A DNA stretch of 43,839 bases from an uncultured Dokdonia sp. (lineage in GTDB: Bacteria; Bacteroidota; Bacteroidia; Flavobacteriales; Flavobacteriaceae). The first letter of the stretch is position 1. Every line of letters begins with the position of its first letter. The stretch lies in the NCBI GenBank assembly GCA_938002835.1, contig CALKZS010000047.1, positions 1 through 43,839 on the forward strand. The letters are read 5' to 3'. Below, in pieces: positions 35,779 to 42,969 of this stretch. Under the pieces are notes generated by a model. It saw only the letters and a program-made list of their open reading frames with translations, searched no databases and had not been told where the DNA came from. The position numbers and the translations under genes are program-made.

Positions 35779-36906
35779 ATGCACAAAGACATACATATTG
35801 TTATTATAGGGGGAGGTCTTGCAGGTCTTACAGCAGCAATACATCTTGCTTTAAAAGGGAAAAAGGTCACCGTTATAGAGAAAAACAACTATCCAAAACA
35901 CAAAGTTTGTGGAGAATATATCTCTAATGAGGTATTACCATATCTTCATACACTTGGGATTTACCCCAAAGATCACGGCGTAAAGCGCATTTCTAATTTT
36001 TTATTTTCAAATCATTCCGGTTCTTCACTTGAAATATCATTGCCTTTAGGAGGATTTGGGATAAGTAGGTATGCTATAGATCAACTATTGTTTGATAGGG
36101 CAAAAGAAGTAGGAGTTATATGTATACAAGATCTAGTTATAGATTTAAAGTATGAGAATGAAATTTTTAAAGTGAAGACAAGAAAAAGTGTTTTAGAAGC
36201 AACCTATGTTATAGGTGCATATGGTAAACGAAGTGGGGTAGATGTTACGCTTTCGCGAAAATTTATAAAAAACACTTCACCTTGGCTCGCAGTAAAAGCG
36301 CATTATAAAGCAGATTTTCCAGAAGACCTCGTTGCACTACATAATTTTGATGGAGGATATTGCGGACTTTCAAAAGTGGAGACAGGAGCAGTAAATGTTT
36401 GTTACCTTGCAGACTATAAAACATTTAAAAAATATAAGGATTTACAAAGTTATCAGAACGAGGTATTAGAAAAGAATAAGTATCTTAAAGATTTCTTTAC
36501 TACAGCAACACCTCTTTTTAAAAAACCTCTAACGATAAGCCAGATTTTTTTTGAAGACAAAACCACAATTGAAAATCACATATTAATGATAGGGGATAGT
36601 GCAGGTTTAATACACCCACTTTGTGGTAATGGTATGGCTATGGCTATTCACAGTGCAAAAATTGCAAGTGACTGCTTATTACATCATATATATGTGGGTT
36701 CTTCAAGGAGAGAGTTAGAACTTGCATATACGGCACAATGGAAATCAGTATTTGCAAAACGTATGCGCAATGGAGCGATGATACAGAAAGGGTTGTTCAA
36801 TAAACGCATAGCAAAATTAGGAGTAAGTATCTTACAAAGATCTCCATCATTATTAAAAAAAGTAATAACCTCTACTCACGGAACCATACTTTCAGATGAA
36901 TTTTAA
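35779..36906 (+). CDS. FAD-dependent oxidoreductase (geranylgeranyl-reductase/monooxygenase-like)
   Basis: The 375-residue flavoprotein has the dinucleotide-binding start IHIVIIGGGLAGLTAAIHLA-type Rossmann motif (about 5-24), YPKHKVCGEYIS after it, and the FAD-phosphate motif GDSAGLIHPLCGNGMAMAIH (about 274-293). This is the geranylgeranyl reductase/PHBH-like group, which hydroxylates or reduces aromatic or isoprenoid substrates. It is followed, with 11 bases of overlap, by a methyltransferase and then a type III PKS, so tailoring of a polyketide is the likely job. A palindrome copy is read as TLSRKF. The substrate is unproven. Confidence 0.9.
   Translation: MHKDIHIVIIGGGLAGLTAAIHLALKGKKVTVIEKNNYPKHKVCGEYISNEVLPYLHTLGIYPKDHGVKRISNFLFSNHSGSSLEISLPLGGFGISRYAIDQLLFDRAKEVGVICIQDLVIDLKYENEIFKVKTRKSVLEATYVIGAYGKRSGVDVTLSRKFIKNTSPWLAVKAHYKADFPEDLVALHNFDGGYCGLSKVETGAVNVCYLADYKTFKKYKDLQSYQNEVLEKNKYLKDFFTTATPLFKKPLTISQIFFEDKTTIENHILMIGDSAGLIHPLCGNGMAMAIHSAKIASDCLLHHIYVGSSRRELELAYTAQWKSVFAKRMRNGAMIQKGLFNKRIAKLGVSILQRSPSLLKKVITSTHGTILSDEF
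36249..36262. repeat. Dispersed palindrome copy (12/14)
   Basis: GCTTTCGCGAAAAT keeps the 12-base left and core portion; the right arm is eroded. It is inside the FAD oxidoreductase gene, read as LSRK. Confidence 0.65.
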
Positions 36907-37603
36907 AAAACGAAGTAATCTTCCAGAATTAATGGATGATCCTAACTTGCCAGAAGATCAGTTAAGATTAGCATTAAAGGACATAGCATTAGTTAATAAA
37001 TATTTAGGAGGTAATTGGATTACTATAAAAGCATTAGAAAATCTCATCGAGCTGTATCCTCAAAAAAAAGAATGGAAAATAGTAGATGTGGGCTGTGGAG
37101 ATGGAGAGGTTTTACGACAAATTGCTACTCATTTTCAAAAGGTTGATATTATAATTAAATTTGTTGGTATAGATATCAGTGCAAAGAGTATATCAAGAGC
37201 TCGGAGAAAATCAGAAGACTTAAAAAACATCTCTTTTGAAGCACAAGATATTATACTATTAGATAGAACTACTTTTACTTGTGATGTTATTTTATGCACA
37301 CTAACAATGCATCACTTTACAGATGTTGAAATTTTAAAATTTGTAGAAAAGTTTAGAAAACTAACCACTATAGGTTTTATAATAAATGATTTAGAAAGAA
37401 GTAAGATAGCTTATAGATTATTCCAACTATTTAGTAGTATTTTTATGAAAAGTAATGTGGCAAAATATGATGGTAAGGTTTCGATTGCAAGATCATTTAA
37501 AAGAGAAGATTTAGAAAATTATTCAAAACAACTATCACTTACTAATTATTCCATTACTTGGAAATGGGCGTTTAGATTTCTATGGATAATAAAAACTTTA
37601 TGA
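36896..37603 (+). CDS. SAM-dependent methyltransferase, class I
   Basis: The 235-residue protein carries motif I VDVGCGDGEVLRQIA (about 64-78), an acidic motif II region and the post-motif segment DVILCTLTMHHFTDVEI (about 131-147). It has the Rossmann-like fold of class I methyltransferases acting on small molecules. Its start overlaps the FAD gene and its stop overlaps the PKS start (ATGA), so the three genes are translationally coupled. Methylation of the polyketide or phenol product is the natural inference. Coding sequence looks more AT-rich than the neighbours. Confidence 0.9.
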   Translation: MNFKKRSNLPELMDDPNLPEDQLRLALKDIALVNKYLGGNWITIKALENLIELYPQKKEWKIVDVGCGDGEVLRQIATHFQKVDIIIKFVGIDISAKSISRARRKSEDLKNISFEAQDIILLDRTTFTCDVILCTLTMHHFTDVEILKFVEKFRKLTTIGFIINDLERSKIAYRLFQLFSSIFMKSNVAKYDGKVSIARSFKREDLENYSKQLSLTNYSITWKWAFRFLWIIKTL

Positions 37604-38652
37604 GTGTTAAAATTACAGCAATAGCAAAACAATTACCTCAATATTCTCGCACTACTAAAGAGATCATTCCTTTTTTAGATATATGGTTAGAAGGACAAGA
37701 AGATCGCTTTAAGAGAAAAGTAAAAAAGATATTTGGAAATGCTGCTGTAGATAAACGCTACAGTATAATGGCTCCAGAAGAAGTGTTTACGGCAACAAGT
37801 TTTCAAGAAAAAAATGATATTTACACAAGAGAAGTTATAAAACTTGGAGAACAAGTACTTTCTAAAGCCTTAAAAAAGGCATCTTGGGATCCACAATCTA
37901 TAGATTATATCATCACTGTGAGTTGTACGGGTATTATGATTCCATCACTTGATGCATATTTGATAAATTCTTTAAAATTACGTCAAGATATTGTGAGATT
38001 ACCTGTCACAGAGATGGGATGTGCAGCAGGAGTGAGTGGTACTATTTATGCAAATGAGTTTCTTAAAGCAAATCCAGGTAAAAGAGCAGCAGTTATTGCT
38101 ATAGAAAGCCCTACTGCAACTTTTCAGCACAATGATTATTCTATGGTAAATGTTGTGAGTGCTGCAATTTTTGGAGATGGAGCCGCCTGTGTATTACTTT
38201 CTAGTAGAGAAGAAGATAAAGGCCCAGAGATAGTAGATACAGAGATGTATCATTTTTATGACGCGCAGCATATGATGGGCTTTAAGCTGGTTAACACTGG
38301 ACTGCAAATGATTTTAGACCAGCAAGTGCCAGATCAAATAGCTGCTAGATTTCCAGATATTATACATCCTTTTTTAGAAAAAAACGGTTTTAGTATAGAA
38401 GATGTAAATCATCTTATCTTTCACCCTGGAGGTAGAAAAATTGTAGAAACGGTAGAAGCTCTTTTTGGATCCTTAGGTAAAAATATAGATGACACAAAAG
38501 AAGTACTTAAATTATATGGAAATATGAGTAGTGCTACAGTTTTATATGTGTTAGAACGATTTTTAGATAGAAAATGTGAAAGAGGAGATCTGGGGATTAT
38601 GCTAAGTTTTGGCCCAGGATTTTCTGCTCAGCGTGTTTTATTAAGGTGGTGA
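37600..38652 (+). CDS. Type III polyketide synthase (chalcone-synthase-like)
   Basis: I choose the ATG at 37600, overlapping the methyltransferase stop as ATGA, giving 350 residues; an in-frame ATG six codons earlier is possible. The Cys-His-Asn triad is complete: Cys141 in EMGCAAG, His275 in LIFHPGGRK, Asn308 in YGNMSSAT. Segment SCTGIMIPSLDAYLI is the usual dimer/active-site region and GFGPG-type FGPGFSAQ closes the protein. These enzymes condense an acyl-CoA starter with malonyl-CoA to give alkylresorcinols, alkylpyrones or phloroglucinols. The FAD and methyltransferase partners parallel bacterial phenolic-lipid operons. The product is not known. Confidence 0.94.
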   Translation: MSVKITAIAKQLPQYSRTTKEIIPFLDIWLEGQEDRFKRKVKKIFGNAAVDKRYSIMAPEEVFTATSFQEKNDIYTREVIKLGEQVLSKALKKASWDPQSIDYIITVSCTGIMIPSLDAYLINSLKLRQDIVRLPVTEMGCAAGVSGTIYANEFLKANPGKRAAVIAIESPTATFQHNDYSMVNVVSAAIFGDGAACVLLSSREEDKGPEIVDTEMYHFYDAQHMMGFKLVNTGLQMILDQQVPDQIAARFPDIIHPFLEKNGFSIEDVNHLIFHPGGRKIVETVEALFGSLGKNIDDTKEVLKLYGNMSSATVLYVLERFLDRKCERGDLGIMLSFGPGFSAQRVLLRW

Positions 38653-38653
38653 C

Positions 38654-39025
38654 TTAAAATATCTTAGCGAGTTCCATCCCTCCAAAAACGGCTATAATCC
38701 CTACTGTAAATGTGGCAATTGTATATAGCACAAAAGTCATAAAATCACCAGATTTTAATAACGCGTGATTTTCATATGCAAACGTAGAAAAAGTCGTAAA
38801 ACCTCCACAAAAACCAGTAGCTAGAAGTAAAGTGTTGTGACTAGTTAGTGTGTTGTTTTTTAAAGCCCAACCTAAAATAACACCTATCAATAAACTGCCC
38901 AAAATATTTGCAGCAAAAGTGCCATAAGGAATTCCGTTAGTAGAATTATTAAGAAGTTTTCCTAATAGATATCTGGCAATACTACCACTACCACCCCCAA
39001 TAAATACAAATATGAGTGCCTTCAC
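38654..39025 (-). CDS. crcB: Fluoride exporter CrcB/FluC
   Basis: The 123-residue four-helix protein has the CrcB hallmarks GGGSGSIARYLLG near the start, YGTFAANILGSLLIG, and GFCGGFTTFSTFAYE, whose Phe and Thr residues line the fluoride path. CrcB dimers export fluoride across the inner membrane. Its stop is one base from the convergent PKS stop. It lies 4 bases downstream of the SRPBCC gene and is probably co-transcribed with it; I see no fluoride riboswitch in the leader of that pair. The identity is firm. Confidence 0.96.
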   Translation of the reverse strand: MKALIFVFIGGGSGSIARYLLGKLLNNSTNGIPYGTFAANILGSLLIGVILGWALKNNTLTSHNTLLLATGFCGGFTTFSTFAYENHALLKSGDFMTFVLYTIATFTVGIIAVFGGMELAKIF

Positions 39026-39029
39026 TTGA

Positions 39030-40061
39030 TTATTCTAAATCTTCTATTGGGACATAAATCTCGGTAATCCAGTTTGCAGGATTGGGATGATCTTTAGGAT
39101 CTGTAACATATACTTCAAAAGGCTTTGCTTCACCTAATGTATATCCTTTTTCTTCTACATATTGCATTGTTTTTCCCCAAGCTTCTCCTAAGTTAGTATA
39201 ATTACCTTTAACTACCGTTTTAATAGCAGAAACAGTAGGAGTATAGCCACTAAAAACATTTGCAGTTCCAGCAACTACAATTTTTTCTCTTACAGGAATA
39301 GCATTGGTCATAATTACATCTCCATTATCAAAAGTCTCGTTATAGATGGTAAAAGGCATTCCAGAACTAACAATATTATTGTCTTTCATAAACTCACTAA
39401 TACCTGTATAATTTTCAGTCATTATTTTAGGTACTAATTGGGCTTTTGCAGAGGTTGTTCGTGATAAATAAAAACCGCCACTATACTGTGTTAATCCTTT
39501 TATATCGATATCATATTTTGTGATCTCAGCACGTGCAACTGTATTTAGCCCTTTCAGACCTTTTTTATACATTTCTTTCATATCTGTATCAAAGTCTACT
39601 CCAGAAAAATAAAAATAGACTTTATCTAATAAGGTGTGTTCTCCCTTAATTCCCCAAGTAACTATGGTCGCAAGGCGCTCTGTGCTTTCAAAATCCCAGT
39701 AAACTTCACGTTTACGTTCACCCGCAGGAGTTTGTATGGTCATTGCTTGGTCTATGTGTGTATATGGAACTACATCAGTAGTACTCATTTTTCCATCCAT
39801 TTCTGCTTGCCAGCTGTAAGAAGCACCTTTTCCAGAAGTTACATCTGCATAGTTAATTACCATTGTAGGTTCTTCTTTTTTCCAAGGACCCCATTCTTCC
39901 CAAGTTTTATATTCATTAACAATGTCATATACTACTTGTCTAGGAGCATTTATCTCGTGCTTAGCCTCAATTTCATAACTTCCATCTTGTGTGGCAAAGA
40001 AGAGCGCACCTGCAATTAAAACAATGAGAACTATGTAGAGAATAAATTTTAAGAATTTCAT
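39030..40061 (-). CDS. Membrane-anchored SRPBCC / GyrI-like ligand-binding protein
   Basis: I start at the ATG giving MKFLKFILYIVLIVLIAGAL (343 residues); a longer frame upstream begins in the divergent promoter region. Residues 4-24 form a membrane anchor. Residues about 30-165 match the SRPBCC/polyketide-cyclase fold (EIEAKHEINAPRQVVYDIVN, then WGPWKKEEP). The C-terminal half resembles a GyrI-like effector-binding domain, ending NPANWITEIYVPIEDLE. Both folds bind hydrophobic small ligands, so a sensing or carrier role is possible. It leads the crcB pair and diverges from the DPP III gene. Confidence 0.85.
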   Translation of the reverse strand: MKFLKFILYIVLIVLIAGALFFATQDGSYEIEAKHEINAPRQVVYDIVNEYKTWEEWGPWKKEEPTMVINYADVTSGKGASYSWQAEMDGKMSTTDVVPYTHIDQAMTIQTPAGERKREVYWDFESTERLATIVTWGIKGEHTLLDKVYFYFSGVDFDTDMKEMYKKGLKGLNTVARAEITKYDIDIKGLTQYSGGFYLSRTTSAKAQLVPKIMTENYTGISEFMKDNNIVSSGMPFTIYNETFDNGDVIMTNAIPVREKIVVAGTANVFSGYTPTVSAIKTVVKGNYTNLGEAWGKTMQYVEEKGYTLGEAKPFEVYVTDPKDHPNPANWITEIYVPIEDLE

Positions 40062-40084
40062 TTGGAGGTTTTTTATTAGCTCCG

Positions 40085-40125
40085 TAAATATAGCAAAATT
40101 AAGCTTGTCGCATTTTGTATATTTA
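40085..40125. promoter_or_regulatory. Divergent promoter pair between SRPBCC and DPP III genes
   Basis: TATATTTA occurs on the minus strand (40085-40092) facing the SRPBCC gene and on the plus strand (40118-40125) facing the DPP III gene. Each differs from TAnnTTTG only in the final base and lies 22-23 bases from its start codon. Confidence 0.4.
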
Positions 40126-40147
40126 CTACCTATCTTAAAATTACATA

Positions 40148-42181
40148 ATGAAAAATATAAACTTATATGCACTCGCCATTGCTGGAATGCTAGCTGTAGG
40201 ATGTGCTAAAGAAAATAAGAAGGATGACGCTTTCGCGAAAGCGGACACCCCTGAAACCACAAAAACAGATTTTGAATACTCGGTAGATCAATTTGCAGAT
40301 ATAAAAATATTGCGCTACCAAATACCAGGTTTTGAGGATCTTACTTTGAAAGAGCAAAAATTAGTGTATTATATGACGCAAGCGGGACTAGCCGGTCGTG
40401 ATATAATGTGGGCTCAAAATTACCGCCATAATATTGAAATTAGAAAAGCACTAGAAACCATCTATACATCACAAGCTGTAGATAAGACAGGATCAGATTG
40501 GGATGCATTTGAAACCTATTTGAAACGTGTGTGGTTTTCTAATGGAATACATCATCATTATAGTAATGCAAAGCTTAAACCTGAATTTTCTCAAGAATAT
40601 TTAAAAGGTTTACTTACGCAAAGTGGTGCAAAACTAGAAGGAGAAGCATTTGATGTATTATTTAATGACAAAGATGCAAAAAAAGTAAACCTATCTAAAG
40701 ATGCAGATATTGTTTTAGAAAGTGCTATCAACTTTTATGGACCAGACGTTACAACCGCAGAGGTTGAAAAATTTTACGATGCTATAAAAGTAAGTACAGA
40801 AACACCTATAGAAAAAGGATTAAACACGCGTCTGGTAAAGCAAGATGGGGTTTTAGTAGAACAAGTATACAAAAGTGGCGGATTGTATGGGGCAGCTATT
40901 GATAATATTATATTTTGGCTAGAAAAAGCAAAAACTGTTGCCGAAAATTCTGAACAAGAAAAGGCATTGGGTCTATTGATAGCTTACTACAAAACAGGAA
41001 GTCTAGATACTTGGGATGAATATTGTATTGCTTGGGCAACATCTACAGCAGGTAATATAGACTGGATAAATGGATTTATAGAAGTATATAATGACCCAAA
41101 AGGATATAAAGGATCTTACGAAACTATCGTACAAATCAAAGATTTTGATATGTCAAAAAAGATGGAAGTACTTACGGTAGAAGCACAATGGTTTGAAGAT
41201 AATTCGCCACTTATGGAGGAGCACAAAAAAGACAGTGTCAAGGGAGTTTCTTATAAAACAGTCATCGTAGCAGGAGAAGCAGGAGATGCTTCGCCATCTA
41301 CTCCTATAGGTGTGAACTTACCTAATAATAACTGGATACGTCAAACGCACGGAAGTAAGTCTGTATCTCTAGGAAATATTATAAACTCTTATAATAATGC
41401 AGGAGGCTCTGGACGTTTAAAAGAGTTTGCTCACGATGAGAAAGAAGTAGAACTAGAAGAAAAGTATGGACAACTAGCAGATAAATTACACACAGCTTTA
41501 CACGAAGTAGTAGGTCACGCCTCTGGTCAAATAAATAAAGGAGTAGGAACTCCTAAAGAAACACTTAAGAGTTATAAATCTACCATAGAAGAAGGTCGAG
41601 CAGATCTTTTTGGGCTGTACTATTTGATGGATCCTAAGCTTGAAGAAATAGGCCTGGTAGAAAACTGGAAAAACACAGGAATGGCAGCATATGATGGATA
41701 CATTCGTAACGGATTAATTACACAGCTAGTAAGATTAGAACTAGGAGATGATGTAGAAGAAGCACATATGCGCAACAGGCAATGGGTAAGTGCTTGGGCA
41801 TTTGAGCGTGGAGCAAAAGAAAACGTTATAGAAAAAGTAACTCGAGAAGGAAAGACTTATTATAACATTAACGACTATGTAAAATTACGTGAGATTTTTG
41901 GAGAATTACTACGTGAGACACAGCGTATTACTTCAGAAGGAGATTATGCAGCTGCAAAAGCATTGGTAGAAGATTATGGTGTAAAAGTAGATCCTGCCAT
42001 TCATAAAGAGGTGTTAGATCGCAACAGTAAGTTTAAGAGTGCAGCTTACAGTGGTTTTGTAAATCCTGTAATTATACCTGTAACAGAAGGAGATAATATC
42101 ACAGGTTTTAAAGTAACACAGCCTGAGAGTTTTGAATCTCAAATGTTGCAGTACTCTGAGATGTATGGGTATTTGAAATAG
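40148..42181 (+). CDS. Dipeptidyl peptidase III (M49) lipoprotein
   Basis: The 677-residue protein begins with a lipoprotein signal, MKNINLYALAIAGMLAVGCA, with lipobox Cys19. The M49 zinc motif HEVVGH (452-457), within ALHEVVGHASGQ, and the third-ligand motif EEGRAD (481-486) are intact. The six-residue HExxGH form is typical of Bacteroidota DPP III, which removes dipeptides from peptide N-termini. Such proteins are sometimes mislabelled dihydrofolate reductase. A palindrome copy immediately after the lipid anchor encodes AFAKA in a disordered, charged linker. A strong hairpin terminator follows the stop. Confidence 0.93.
   Translation: MKNINLYALAIAGMLAVGCAKENKKDDAFAKADTPETTKTDFEYSVDQFADIKILRYQIPGFEDLTLKEQKLVYYMTQAGLAGRDIMWAQNYRHNIEIRKALETIYTSQAVDKTGSDWDAFETYLKRVWFSNGIHHHYSNAKLKPEFSQEYLKGLLTQSGAKLEGEAFDVLFNDKDAKKVNLSKDADIVLESAINFYGPDVTTAEVEKFYDAIKVSTETPIEKGLNTRLVKQDGVLVEQVYKSGGLYGAAIDNIIFWLEKAKTVAENSEQEKALGLLIAYYKTGSLDTWDEYCIAWATSTAGNIDWINGFIEVYNDPKGYKGSYETIVQIKDFDMSKKMEVLTVEAQWFEDNSPLMEEHKKDSVKGVSYKTVIVAGEAGDASPSTPIGVNLPNNNWIRQTHGSKSVSLGNIINSYNNAGGSGRLKEFAHDEKEVELEEKYGQLADKLHTALHEVVGHASGQINKGVGTPKETLKSYKSTIEEGRADLFGLYYLMDPKLEEIGLVENWKNTGMAAYDGYIRNGLITQLVRLELGDDVEEAHMRNRQWVSAWAFERGAKENVIEKVTREGKTYYNINDYVKLREIFGELLRETQRITSEGDYAAAKALVEDYGVKVDPAIHKEVLDRNSKFKSAAYSGFVNPVIIPVTEGDNITGFKVTQPESFESQMLQYSEMYGYLK
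40229..40242. repeat. Dispersed palindrome copy (perfect)
   Basis: GCTTTCGCGAAAGC, exact 14-mer, in the linker after the lipobox of the DPP III gene, read as AFAKA. Confidence 0.85.
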
Positions 42182-42214
42182 AAGATATTTTAATAATTTT
42201 TTGGCTATACCAAG

Positions 42215-42252
42215 AAAGCAGTTATCATTAAGAAGATAGCTGCTTTTTATTT
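42215..42252 (+). terminator. Intrinsic terminator after the DPP III gene
   Basis: AAAGCAGTTATC and GATAGCTGCTTT form a 12-bp stem (one G-T pair) around an 8-base loop, followed by TTATTTTAT. It starts 34 bases past the stop. Confidence 0.85.
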
Positions 42253-42267
42253 TATAAATGTTGGTAC

Positions 42268-42281
42268 GCGTTCGCAAAAGC
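42268..42281. repeat. Degenerate dispersed palindrome (12/14), intergenic
   Basis: GCGTTCGCAAAAGC differs at two positions from the 14-mer consensus and lies between two terminators, where no coding constraint preserves it. Confidence 0.45.
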
Positions 42282-42305
42282 AAAAAACCATACAAACAAA
42301 AAATA

Positions 42306-42324
42306 CCCCTCAGTTATGAGAGGC
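42306..42324 (-). terminator. Intrinsic terminator after the DUF4293 gene
   Basis: CCCCTCA and TGAGaGG(C) form a short stem with one bulge around GTTA. On the minus strand it is followed by a TATTTTTTG tract, about 33 bases past the DUF4293 stop. Confidence 0.65.
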
Positions 42325-42357
42325 ATTTTCACACTAATAAAACTAAGATTTATAGGT

Positions 42358-42768
42358 TTATCGTAATCTATCTACAGATTTTACAAGATCTTCATCTCGC
42401 TTGATTGCCTTATTTGCTAAGGCAAGTAAAACGATAGAAACAAGCGGAATGATCATCCCAATACCTTTCTCAAGAACCGCCGTTCCTCCAGATAATAGTT
42501 GTGATCGATATACCAATACACCTAATAAAACAAAGTTTAATAATATATTAAAACGTCCTAAGACGAATTGATTCTGTCTTTTTTTCCATAAAAATATGGA
42601 AATTAATGAAAGTACACCACTCAGACTAAAAAGTGAGATAATTACAGCATCATTTATTGCCCAAACAACATCACCATTTGCATCGCTATATAGACTTAAA
42701 AAATGAGGTAGACTTAAAGATACTACTCCAGCAATAAATAAATAAATAGATTGTATACGTTGTATCAA
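42358..42768 (-). CDS. DUF4293 domain membrane protein
   Basis: The 136-residue protein has four membrane helices and the DUF4293 start MIQRIQSIYLFIAGVVSLSL, a family almost confined to Bacteroidota and commonly found beside rho. It ends in a charged tail (KRDEDLVKSVDRLR). The function is unknown. An exact -7 box (TATTTTTG) lies 24 bases upstream, and it is divergent from rho. Length and position match relatives. Confidence 0.88.
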   Translation of the reverse strand: MIQRIQSIYLFIAGVVSLSLPHFLSLYSDANGDVVWAINDAVIISLFSLSGVLSLISIFLWKKRQNQFVLGRFNILLNFVLLGVLVYRSQLLSGGTAVLEKGIGMIIPLVSIVLLALANKAIKRDEDLVKSVDRLR

Positions 42769-42792
42769 AATGCACTTAATTTAAAATTTTTG

Positions 42793-42800
42793 CAAAAATA
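42793..42800 (-). promoter_or_regulatory. -7 promoter box (TATTTTTG) for DUF4293
   Basis: Exact TAnnTTTG match on the minus strand, 24 bases before the ATG. Confidence 0.45.
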
Positions 42801-42850
42801 AGTTTCATTTTTTGATCTTGCTAAGAAAACTTTAAAAATAAAATTGTATC

Positions 42851-42871
42851 ATTGCTTAACAATTAAGCAAT
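42851..42871. promoter_or_regulatory. Perfect inverted repeat in the rho/DUF4293 divergent region
   Basis: ATTGCTTAA and TTAAGCAAT are perfect 9-base arms around CAA. There is no T-run after it, so an operator or an attenuator-type leader hairpin is likelier than a terminator. Confidence 0.4.
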
Positions 42872-42969
42872 AAGCTCTCCGTTTGTTATTTAATTGTCAA
42901 AAAACGGCCAAATTCTTCTTTTGGTAAATTTCAATTATTCAATTATTATTAATTCACTCTAGTTACTAG

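Noticed and set aside
39026-39029. Fluoride riboswitch before crcB
   Set aside because: Only four bases separate crcB from the upstream gene, and the leader of that gene shows no fluoride riboswitch features I recognise.
40062-40172. Longer start for the SRPBCC gene
   Set aside because: It crosses both divergent promoter boxes and the DPP III start; the ATG giving MKFLKFILYIV provides a normal membrane anchor.
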